DNA from: a virus
Direction: 5' to 3' (one strand)
Virus record (IMG/VR): IMGVR_UViG_3300043409_000003
Span: 1 to 35,388 of that record
Length of the DNA stretch: 35,388 bases
The notes under the pieces are model-generated. The model was not told the origin of the DNA. It saw only the letters and a program-made list of their open reading frames with translations, and searched no databases. Position 1 is the stretch's first letter. Each line of letters starts with the position of its first letter. Below, piece by piece: positions 29,297-35,388 of the stretch. Made by a program: the position numbers and the translations under genes.

Positions 29297-30762
29297 TTAA
29301 TTCCTTCTCTTATGTTGCCTACATAAATATGGGGTATTCCTAAGTCTCTTTCGCTGACCACAAAACACCCTTGTCGGATTGCCTCTACTGCCCTATTAGG
29401 ACTCTTATATTCTGCTGTCGCAGGCATTAAGACAATATCTGCTCTCGCAAATTCTTCTAACATGGTCTCGTAAGACCAAGGAATAGCACCGCCAAAGTTA
29501 GAAACCACCCGTAAGTTATAACCATCTAGGTCTGGCAATATGCGCTCTAGACTGTGCTTATTAACTGCGTGACCATACCAAAGTAGGTTTAGCCCGTTGC
29601 AATGCGGTTTCTCTTCTGGGTACTCGTAAGGGTCACCAATCACAGTAGCATCCCGTCCATGCCCCTTGATAATCTTTGCCATTGTCTGTGTTGGGCAAGT
29701 CACCGCATCCGCTAGTCTCAATGCCTCTTTGTAGTGAACCCAATCAAAGTGGTCATCACAAAAATCCACGATTACCCACGCGCCCCTAGCCTTGGCTCTT
29801 GCCATCTCCATCAGTTCATTCGCTTGGGGTTTGGCAAAGATAAGGGTATCGGCTGAGAAATCATTGAGACTTGCCCACCCCTCGCTCACGATCTTGGCTC
29901 TGTATCGCCAACTAGCGGAAGTCTTGTCACCAAAGTGGATAAATGAAACCCTCTCGTTTGGCTCTGGTTTTTTGTCGATCAAGAATTGCAACTCAACCGC
30001 GTTCTCTTCCCTTTTCTTGATGATCGCTTGAATTAGCCCATGCCCAAACCCGTAATACTGCGCGTCTGGTAGGTAGTCGTAGTAAGTTTGGAAGTGCTCG
30101 GCTTGCAATGCCATAGCTGCGTTGCAATAAAAAGTCTCACCCTCTTGGTCTATCCTGATCTCTGTGAGTTGATCGCCTTCTTTGAGACCCGAGCCGTTGA
30201 CCCTCAGTTTGTCTCCGTCTAAACAAGAATCAAACCCAAATAAAGCAAAGTGTCTCCACCCAAGTACATAGAAAAGGGAAATAGCCCGTAGCCCCGAGGT
30301 CGTACCGCCACCAATCAATAGGCTGTTTTTAGGTCTGTTTTGACCCTTCATCACATACGGATGCCAGATCGTGACCTTATGCCCTTCAAGGTTGTCAAAC
30401 ATAGCCTTGTGGCATTGAGAGGCGATCATGTATTCCACGCCTGTATTGGGCTTATAGAACGATATTCGGTGTTCTTGGGGGTCTATTGCCAAAGCGTAGT
30501 CTGGTATCACCCCGTTGTCTATCAACCAATCGTGTGCGTCTTTAATCGCCACAATTAGGGTTGTTTTGGACATCTCTCTAATGACATCTATCTGCCCCGC
30601 CACGCTCGGCCCACTCGCCACTAGCGTGATCACACCCTCTTTTATTGGCTCTTGTTTTAAAACTTGGGGGTAGCCACGCGCTACCGCATTCTCCATGTTT
30701 TGAAACAAAGTCTCATCGTCAGCAACACACTTACCAACAATCTTTAGGGGAACAAATGCCAT
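29146..30762 (-). CDS. DUF115 domain fused to GT4-like glycosyltransferase
   Basis: A 538 aa protein. Residues 1-240 form a DUF115 domain: LVASGPSVAG (47-56), IDPQEHRISF, MIASQCH, TIWHPY, LLIGGGTTSGLRAI (148-161), FALFGFDSCL. Residues about 270-530 look like a GT-B/GT4 transferase: VSFIHFGDKTSASWRYRAK, LLWYGHAVNKHSL, and the donor-binding block SPNRAVEAIRQGCFVVSERD, then DEFSPRILIDKWKRL at the end. It resembles a fused Maf-type sugar transferase. It follows the capsid and decoration genes behind a hairpin that embeds its ribosome site, suggesting lowered or controlled expression. Acceptor unknown; virion proteins or host surface glycans are candidates. Confidence 0.75.
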   Translation of the reverse strand: MAFVPLKIVGKCVADDETLFQNMENAVARGYPQVLKQEPIKEGVITLVASGPSVAGQIDVIREMSKTTLIVAIKDAHDWLIDNGVIPDYALAIDPQEHRISFYKPNTGVEYMIASQCHKAMFDNLEGHKVTIWHPYVMKGQNRPKNSLLIGGGTTSGLRAISLFYVLGWRHFALFGFDSCLDGDKLRVNGSGLKEGDQLTEIRIDQEGETFYCNAAMALQAEHFQTYYDYLPDAQYYGFGHGLIQAIIKKREENAVELQFLIDKKPEPNERVSFIHFGDKTSASWRYRAKIVSEGWASLNDFSADTLIFAKPQANELMEMARAKARGAWVIVDFCDDHFDWVHYKEALRLADAVTCPTQTMAKIIKGHGRDATVIGDPYEYPEEKPHCNGLNLLWYGHAVNKHSLERILPDLDGYNLRVVSNFGGAIPWSYETMLEEFARADIVLMPATAEYKSPNRAVEAIRQGCFVVSERDLGIPHIYVGNIREGIKWTQDINTQISKAQKFVRDEFSPRILIDKWKRLTALRTTLDVEKRSGTDG

Positions 30763-30770
30763 TACAGAAA

Positions 30771-30794
30771 CCTCTCCCTTTTTAGGGGGAGAGG
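30771..30794 (-). promoter_or_regulatory. Hairpin between capsid genes and the glycosylation cassette, containing the ribosome site
   Basis: CCTCTCCC and GGGAGAGG form a perfect 8-bp stem with an 8-base loop. On the minus strand the 3' arm GGGAGAGG is also the only Shine-Dalgarno-like sequence (8 bases before ATG 30762). After the stem comes TTTCTGT, a weak U-tract. It can act as a leaky terminator after the abundant capsid/decoration message, as an RBS-hiding hairpin, or both. Confidence 0.65.
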
Positions 30795-30801
30795 AGAGGC
30801 G

Positions 30802-31335
30802 TTAGCCAGCACCAACCATCATTAAGCCTGCGTTGTTAACAACACAGAATGGGGCGGATGCAGAGGTTGCAGAAGTGTTTGCAACGATACCTTGGATGAA
30901 ACCAGCCGACACAGTTGTATCGTCCAATTTACCAGCCGTAGCAGTCGTATACAAAGGCACTTTAGGTTGGCAAGCAACCAACAAGTTGACTTTCACAACG
31001 CCATTCAATGCAATCCAACCGTAGTAGGAAGAAGTGATAGCGTTTTGTGCAAAGCCAACCATGTTCCAACCAAGCGCGGCAGCGTTTGTCGTAGTGACAG
31101 GCACAGCGCGGAGAACAGGAGTAACACTCGCTGAATCTCCAAATGTGCTCATAATCACAGCGTCATACGCTGCAATGTCTGACTCTGCGCGAGCAAAGAT
31201 ATAGACACCATTGTTGCTCGTGTTTACGCGAGTGCCTGGGGTGACAGGAAATAGCGACGTAGAGCCTGCGGAGGTTGACGCATAAGTTGCCGTCAAGTCA
31301 ACGCCAATTTTTCCATCGGTGATGTAATCAGCCAT
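30802..31335 (-). CDS. Head decoration-like protein
   Basis: A 177 aa protein encoded immediately after the capsid gene, with GGAG upstream. It is Ala/Thr/Val/Ser-rich and beta-forming throughout (FPVTPGTRVNTSNNGVYIFA, YDAVIMSTFG, GWIALNGVVKVNLLVA, PLYTTATAGKLDDTT). The segments around VPLYTTATAGKL resemble head-decoration proteins that stabilise HK97-type shells. No signal peptide or catalytic motif. Function is inferred from composition and the classic position. Confidence 0.65.
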   Translation of the reverse strand: MADYITDGKIGVDLTATYASTSAGSTSLFPVTPGTRVNTSNNGVYIFARAESDIAAYDAVIMSTFGDSASVTPVLRAVPVTTTNAAALGWNMVGFAQNAITSSYYGWIALNGVVKVNLLVACQPKVPLYTTATAGKLDDTTVSAGFIQGIVANTSATSASAPFCVVNNAGLMMVGAG

Positions 31336-31340
31336 GATTT

Positions 31341-32321
31341 TTACTCCGTCATAATGCCTTGGAACTGAAGTCCCGAGGCTGTCATGTTACCCGCCCATCC
31401 AATCAAGCGCACAATTGCATCTTGGTTGGTACTCATGCGCTCATCGCCTATTGGGACGAAGTTGCGGTTAGTGTGGGGACGGAAGAAAATGTATTTCGTG
31501 TTAAGGAAATACCCCGTGGATGTCGGAATATTACCCCCGATACCACCATCTAGAACCACATCTGCGTTCATGTACTTAGAGGCAACAAAGCCTAATTCGG
31601 CCATCTTGCTTGAGCCAGGGAAACGCTGAATGTTCTGTAAAGAAGCCATGAAGAATGACCACAAGTTGTTATCCAACAAGATCAAGTCCACAACATCTGA
31701 ACCGCGAGAGGTCTTGGCATACAAACGATTGAAACCAGTTTGAATGTTAGACGCGCTTGCGCTTACACCGAGGTCGCTAGAGAAGTCAAAGGTCTGGTTT
31801 TGCCAGAAAGACCAAGTAGCACGATCAATACCGCCAACAACACCAGTTGAGGGTGATGCGACAACCATTGCCTGCAAGCCTGTGATCTGCTTACCATTGT
31901 TCGCTGTTCCGTCCGAGTAAATACCCGTAGAGATCAAGTTCTCAATAGAAGCCTCTGCTACATCTAAACGGGCATCAAACAAATCAATGATCTGCTCTTC
32001 GCCTGAGTTTTGCAACATCTCAAGTCCGTTGATGGTAACTGCCACGGCAGCTTGTTTGATCGGGAACTGAGCCGCGCTGATCACATCCGCAGGGGATATG
32101 TTCAACACTTCAGCACCAGAGTAATACATGGCTGTGGAGTTTGCTTGGAATGACAATTCTTGAAGAATAGTCGAACCACCCGTAAAAGGCTTGTAACGGC
32201 CTTTCTCTCTCAGGCGCGTCAACAAAGCATTGTTTTTAGTCACGTTGTCTGCAACGATGCCAGAACGCGACTCAATGGTGGTTGCTAATACGTCTGAGTA
32301 ATTACTATTGGCGTATGCCAT
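31341..32321 (-). CDS. Major capsid protein
   Basis: A 326 aa protein behind AAGGGG. It has the layout of an HK97-fold coat: N-arm (LATTIESRSGIVADNVTKNN), E-loop region (GGSTILQELSFQANSTAMYY), long spine helix (EEQIIDLFDARLDVAEASIE) and the P/A domain with IYSDGTANNGKQITGLQAM, VDLILLDNNLWSFFMAS and SSKMAELGFVASKYMNADV. It closely resembles coat proteins of uncultured aquatic podoviruses. It is preceded by the scaffold gene and followed by the decoration gene. No cleavage site or protease gene is evident. Confidence 0.9.
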   Translation of the reverse strand: MAYANSNYSDVLATTIESRSGIVADNVTKNNALLTRLREKGRYKPFTGGSTILQELSFQANSTAMYYSGAEVLNISPADVISAAQFPIKQAAVAVTINGLEMLQNSGEEQIIDLFDARLDVAEASIENLISTGIYSDGTANNGKQITGLQAMVVASPSTGVVGGIDRATWSFWQNQTFDFSSDLGVSASASNIQTGFNRLYAKTSRGSDVVDLILLDNNLWSFFMASLQNIQRFPGSSKMAELGFVASKYMNADVVLDGGIGGNIPTSTGYFLNTKYIFFRPHTNRNFVPIGDERMSTNQDAIVRLIGWAGNMTASGLQFQGIMTE

Positions 32322-32332
32322 AAGAATTCCCC

Positions 32333-33370
32333 TTAATAGTTTGCAGTTCGTAATGCGTTAGCAATTACAGCCCTGCGATCAGTTTGATTTAATGCGGTAG
32401 ACAGACCCGCGCTTGGTGCGCCTTTGATTTGAACTGCCGCAGCTTTTGCTCTCTGGGCTTGACTCTGTGCTTGCAAGTTTTGTTGCTGTTGAGCAAACAT
32501 CTGTTGCGAAATCGCAGGGTCTAACCGAATGGCCGTTTCATACGCCAATTGCAATTTCTCGCGCTCAGACATATTTCCCGTGTCCCCGAGAATGTTCGGT
32601 GCTTGGAGAAGCGACAACATTCTGTCTTGGACTGCCTCGAAATGTGCATTCGCAGGGTCAGCCGCGAACTGCTGGATAACAGAGAGTGCTCTGTTTTCAT
32701 TCTGTTTCTGCGCCTCATACTGACTCTGCGTGATGTGCTGAGTCAGTTGTTGAACTTGTTGCGCAAGTTGATTGTAGTGATTATCTTGTTGCTGTGGTTG
32801 CCCGTTGAAATGGGACGCAACCTGATCTAGCGGTATTTGGAACTGCTGAATCATCTGTGCCACAGCCTGAGACTTCTGTTGTGGCGTTCCAGTTCTTAGA
32901 AGTGCTGCGGTCTGTAAGAGTGGCGCAATAGCCGTTGCAGGCGTTGCGTTCTCGTTTCTCAGCATCCACTCGTAGGGTTGAAAAAGGTCTGTAATTGACT
33001 TTGCCTCGGCATCCCGACTCTTGTAGTTAGTGATGCCACGCTCAAAGTCTGCCTCTCTCTGGGCTATTGCTTGGCGTAACTCAGGAGGGGCTTTCTCCCA
33101 ATGTGCTTTCATCTCAAACTTGAGAGACTTAGGCATATCGGGGGCTTGGATAGCGGGTTTTTCCTGTCTACTAGCAGGCGTAGGGAACTTGCTTGGGCGT
33201 TCTGCCCTAGCCTCTTTAGGCTCTTTGGTGTCTTTTTTGAGTGCCTCGCGGATTACCTCTGCTCTACTGAGAGGCTCTGCTTCTGCCTTTACTTCGGCAG
33301 ATTCCGTCTTAATCTCTGGTTCTGGGGGAGTTGGGTCAATCGTGTCGGGTGCGACAACTTCGTTTTCCAT
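32333..33370 (-). CDS. Capsid scaffolding protein
   Basis: A 345 aa, strongly charged and Gln/Ala-rich protein directly upstream of the capsid gene, the standard place for a scaffold. The acidic, Pro-rich N-terminus (PDTIDPTPPEPEIKTESAEV) leads into LKFEMKAHWEKAPPELRQAI and YKSRDAEAKSITDLFQPYEW, then Gln-rich coiled coils (QLAQQVQQLTQHITQSQ; FAQQQQNLQAQSQAQRAKA) and a basic end (QTDRRAVIANALR) that may bind coat subunits. It guides procapsid assembly and is lost from the mature head. The call rests on composition and synteny. Confidence 0.82.
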   Translation of the reverse strand: MENEVVAPDTIDPTPPEPEIKTESAEVKAEAEPLSRAEVIREALKKDTKEPKEARAERPSKFPTPASRQEKPAIQAPDMPKSLKFEMKAHWEKAPPELRQAIAQREADFERGITNYKSRDAEAKSITDLFQPYEWMLRNENATPATAIAPLLQTAALLRTGTPQQKSQAVAQMIQQFQIPLDQVASHFNGQPQQQDNHYNQLAQQVQQLTQHITQSQYEAQKQNENRALSVIQQFAADPANAHFEAVQDRMLSLLQAPNILGDTGNMSEREKLQLAYETAIRLDPAISQQMFAQQQQNLQAQSQAQRAKAAAVQIKGAPSAGLSTALNQTDRRAVIANALRTANY

Positions 33371-33793
33371 TTATCTCATCCTTTTCATTTGGTCTAGGGT
33401 CAACTTAATCATTTCTTTGCGCTCTGGCATGGGGCGATTATGCAACCGATTTGCCATCTCTACATTTAAATTTGACATCTTTGTGGGTGCTATCGGTGCG
33501 CTTGGTCGGTCAAACTCTTGCGTGACCGCTACTTGACCCCTGAGTCGGTCAATGTGGGCTGCTTTCTTTTTGTTCCACTCTTGTTGAGCATACTTAACAT
33601 CAGAATGCCCCATCTCGATGGAGTCTGTGCGCTTTAGGTGCTCTCGCCATTGGGCGCGACCCTCAATCATTACCCCGTCTGGAGACATAAAGGGAGTTAT
33701 ATCGCCCATCACGGAATATCGCTCGTTTGGTGAGCCGAGGTGCTTTTCGTAAGGCTCTGAGCCGTCAGATGGAAATACCCAAGTAGTTTTCAC
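33371..33793 (-). CDS. Conserved structural-module protein, 140 aa
   Basis: A 140 aa protein overlapping its upstream neighbour by 4 bases and ending next to the scaffold start. VMGDITPFMSPDGVMIEGRA followed by QWREHLKRTDSIEMG is a pattern I associate with small phage proteins encoded between portal and scaffold. The remainder is helical and basic (YAQQEWNKKKAAHIDRLRG; MPERKEMIKLTLDQMKRMR). The function is unknown; a head-assembly accessory is likely from its place. Confidence 0.65.
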   Translation of the reverse strand: MKTTWVFPSDGSEPYEKHLGSPNERYSVMGDITPFMSPDGVMIEGRAQWREHLKRTDSIEMGHSDVKYAQQEWNKKKAAHIDRLRGQVAVTQEFDRPSAPIAPTKMSNLNVEMANRLHNRPMPERKEMIKLTLDQMKRMR

Positions 33794-34143
33794 AAATACT
33801 CCAACAACATTTCTAAGTCTTGCTCGTCTTGCTCGTCATCTATTTGTTTGGCAATAGATTCTATTTGTAATAATAACGCATCATATTGAATTTTGCTCTG
33901 AACTGCAATTTCTAATATTTTGGGCGGTGCTACAACTTCTCTTTTCTCTTCTGGTAAGCCAAACAATGCTTCTTTAAGTGTTTGCTTTCTCTGAGCTTCT
34001 AGTTTGCGATCGTTTGCCCACTCAGCATTGCGCTTTTCCTCGTCAAACCCAAAATGCCCACCCAGTAAGACTTCTGGCGCTGGGGTTTCCGTAACGCCAA
34101 TTGTGGCAAAAGGTAATTCGGCAAATGAAGCAAAGCCAAACAT
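33790..34143 (-). CDS. Hypothetical structural-module protein, 117 aa
   Basis: A 117 aa protein beginning MFGFASFAELPFATIGVTE, an opening seen in unannotated proteins of aquatic phages, followed by a charged helix (EKRNAEWANDRKLEAQRKQ) and ending in a very acidic stretch (IDDEQDEQDLEMLLEYL). Its ATG shares a base with the stop of a 10-codon frame that starts at the fibre stop, and GAGG inside that frame provides the ribosome site. No domain recognised. Confidence 0.65.
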   Translation of the reverse strand: MFGFASFAELPFATIGVTETPAPEVLLGGHFGFDEEKRNAEWANDRKLEAQRKQTLKEALFGLPEEKREVVAPPKILEIAVQSKIQYDALLLQIESIAKQIDDEQDEQDLEMLLEYL

Positions 34144-34175
34144 CAGTACGCCTCAAAGATATTTAATTTTGTCAT
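34143..34175 (-). CDS. Ten-residue coupling ORF between fibre and downstream gene
   Basis: ATG 34175 overlaps the fibre TGA as ATGA, ten codons follow (MTKLNIFEAY), and the TGA overlaps the next ATG as TGATG. The short frame contains GAGG for the next gene. It may simply keep ribosomes moving from the fibre gene to the next one, or be the remnant of a longer N-terminus lost by frameshift. Low confidence as a functional peptide. Confidence 0.3.
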   Translation of the reverse strand: MTKLNIFEAY

Positions 34176-35388
34176 GTCCAGTTTCCTACCGAGATTACTG
34201 TGTTTGTTCCTACTGGGTAGCACTTAAACCAAGTGTCTACGCCAATAACTGCGGCACTAGCCGTTGTTAATTGTATGCTTGGAATGATTGTGCCAGCACC
34301 GTTGATTCTAAAAATACCTTTTACTATTGCAGATGCCGCAGTTCCAACTGCCGCAGTAACAATGTTTCCAGTCGCACCAACCGTTGCTCGCCAAGATGTA
34401 CCCCCCGCTGCCGCAGTTTGTTGAGTGGTTGAATCAAGTCCAAAAGCGTGCCATGCCGCACTTGTAAACGTAGCCGTTCCCGCCCCAACAATAGAAAATC
34501 CCATATTTCCCGATGTTGCAGACATAGCACTTACGTTAATGGACATTTCAAAAAAGTAAGAGGTTGATGCCCCAACCGTCAACGCACCACTTGTTAAACC
34601 TCCAGTACCCGTAGTATTATCAAATATTGACTGCAACAATGTGTTGCTAGTCATTGTCTTTGTGCCTGTTCTGGCAACAAAGTGTTCAATAACAGAAACC
34701 GCACGATTGCTTGCTATTGGAGTGGCGTAAAAAACTTTGCCATCATATTCGCACGCACCAGCCGCAGGGGTTGTTAAATTTGTGCCTGTTACAAAATCTA
34801 GTGGCGCAACTGTCGTAGTTCCTGCGCTTAAATTTACAGTAGAGAAATTGCCTGTATTGGGTGCTGTTCCACCAATAATCGGAGGGCTAGATAAGTCTAA
34901 TGTTCCACCCAAAGTAAGGTTGCCAGAGGAAGTGACTGTGCCTGTTAAGGTGATGCCGTTTACTGTGCCTGTACCGCCAACGCTTGTGACAGTTCCTAAA
35001 CCTAAAGCAGATGATGTGACATTTTTCCAATAGCCTGCCGCGTTGTCATACGCAATTAAATTGTTATTAGCCAAAGTTCCAAATTGAACATTGGAATCTG
35101 TACCACCAAGTGTAGAACCTCGTTGCAATCCCACTTGAAACGAGCCAGAACCGCCCGAACCCGCTTTGACTACAAGGCCAACTTGTACCTTGATGTAAGG
35201 TGCAACTGGCTCAACTTTGGTAGGGTTTCCTGTTACGGGGTTGTACCAAATGACATCATCATCTGCCCAAGTTTCACCAAACGCAGAGCCATCGGTTGTA
35301 ATTCCACGCACTAAACCATAAGTTGTAATTCGCCCAAAATCATTGTGTGCCAAAGATTCCGTGGCTACGCCAATAATGTCGTTTGCGT
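34172..35388 (-). CDS. Tail fibre / receptor-binding protein, C-terminal part (runs off right edge)
   Basis: Open from the right edge (405 full codons plus two bases) to TGA at 34172. It continues the frame of the left fragment: SLAHNDFGR, TTYGLVRGITTDGS and YNPVTGNPTKVEP are duplicated in the terminal repeat. The shaft (GTVTSVGGTGTVNGITLTG; NLTLGGTLDLSSPPIIGG) leads to a C-terminal beta domain, about the last 150 residues (YFFEMSINVSAMSATSG, GTATFTSAAWHAFGLD, GIFRINGAGTIIPSIQLTT, WFKCYPVGTNTVISVGNW), a frequent phage receptor-binding jelly-roll type. The apparent start at 35353 is a TTG inside the gene, not a real start. Confidence 0.78.
   Translation of the reverse strand, partial: ANDIIGVATESLAHNDFGRITTYGLVRGITTDGSAFGETWADDDVIWYNPVTGNPTKVEPVAPYIKVQVGLVVKAGSGGSGSFQVGLQRGSTLGGTDSNVQFGTLANNNLIAYDNAAGYWKNVTSSALGLGTVTSVGGTGTVNGITLTGTVTSSGNLTLGGTLDLSSPPIIGGTAPNTGNFSTVNLSAGTTTVAPLDFVTGTNLTTPAAGACEYDGKVFYATPIASNRAVSVIEHFVARTGTKTMTSNTLLQSIFDNTTGTGGLTSGALTVGASTSYFFEMSINVSAMSATSGNMGFSIVGAGTATFTSAAWHAFGLDSTTQQTAAAGGTSWRATVGATGNIVTAAVGTAASAIVKGIFRINGAGTIIPSIQLTTASAAVIGVDTWFKCYPVGTNTVISVGNWT
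35202..35388. repeat. Right copy of imperfect terminal direct repeat
   Basis: This is the partner of 1-187. Collapsing the two copies gives a 35,201 bp circle and joins the right-hand and left-hand fibre fragments in one frame. The diverged 60 bases at the extreme right carry mostly synonymous changes, including a two-base AGT/TCT serine swap. That is what related strains under protein-level selection show, not sequencing noise. Confidence 0.9.

Noticed and set aside
27981-30762. DUF115 proteins read as a pterin/folate auxiliary metabolic module (MptE)
   Set aside because: No other pterin or folate gene is present, and the domain is fused to a glycosyltransferase beside a methyltransferase, which points to sugar transfer.
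33030-33536. 168-codon plus-strand open frame
   Set aside because: It is antisense to the scaffold gene; its hydrophobic, Ser-rich look comes from the complement of Ala/Gln/Glu codons.
34172-35353. A complete 393 aa gene starting at 35353
   Set aside because: The start would be a TTG in the middle of sequence that aligns codon by codon with the left copy; the frame is open to the window edge, so this is a 5'-truncated gene.
1-35388. CRISPR array, tRNA gene, reverse transcriptase/diversity-generating element, integrase, transposase
   Set aside because: I looked for regular short repeats, cloverleaf-like segments and family motifs and recognised none. A tRNA covariance search was not possible, so a tRNA could be missed.

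Overview
The window reads as one essentially complete genome of a short-tailed (podovirus-like) bacteriophage, about 35.2 kb, cut open inside a tail-fibre gene. Bases 1-187 are repeated at 35202-35388: the first 127 bases match exactly and the last 60 carry 7 differences. Removing one copy gives a circular unit of 35,201 bp and restores a single fibre frame of 655 codons. There is a portal, a terminase pair, a capsid and scaffold, a tail hub and probable ejection proteins. I see no tape measure, tail tube, sheath or phage RNA polymerase, which argues against myo-/siphoviruses and T7-like phages. The lambdoid NinB/RusA genes, the DUF1376 replication gene and small proteins of the EACAKVCD...AIRAR type suggest a betaproteobacterial (Burkholderiales-like), possibly freshwater, host. 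That host call is inference from resemblance only.

Layout. A divergent control region (about 12.28-12.57 kb) holds a Cro-like repressor gene (leftward), a strong rightward promoter and two TAAG-N4-CTTA operators. Rightward (12.57-16.03 kb) runs a compact early/recombination operon: small genes, ERF annealing protein, an inserted A/T-rich HNH-like gene, YqaJ exonuclease, an SSB-like protein with an acidic tail, a winged-helix protein and three tiny genes. Leftward from 12.43 kb runs one very long minus-strand transcription unit that passes through the contig ends. In order it carries Cro, the DUF1376 replication protein, small proteins, a TGT-like protein, RusA, NinB, an HNH protein, an attenuator-like element, a ferritin-like protein, a GT8-like glycosyltransferase, a large virion/polyvalent-like protein, TerS, TerL, portal, tail fibre, scaffold, capsid, decoration-like protein, a DUF115/glycosyltransferase/methyltransferase cassette, adaptor, tail hub, ejection proteins (one with a C-terminal S74 domain), a second fibre, small membrane proteins, holin candidates, Rz/Rz1 and a GH19 endolysin. 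The two operons converge at 16027/16028 with no gap.

How it works together. ERF plus YqaJ plus the SSB-like protein form an annealing-recombination module; NinB, RusA and HNH process recombination or replication intermediates before packaging. The most unusual block is 27981-30762: two homologous DUF115 (Maf/MptE-like) proteins, one fused to a GT4-like glycosyltransferase, flanking a SAM methyltransferase, set inside the structural operon directly behind the capsid and decoration genes and behind a hairpin that contains the cassette's ribosome-binding site. It is a candidate virion- or surface-glycan-modification system. I found no integrase, CI-type repressor, CRISPR array, tRNA or reverse transcriptase.
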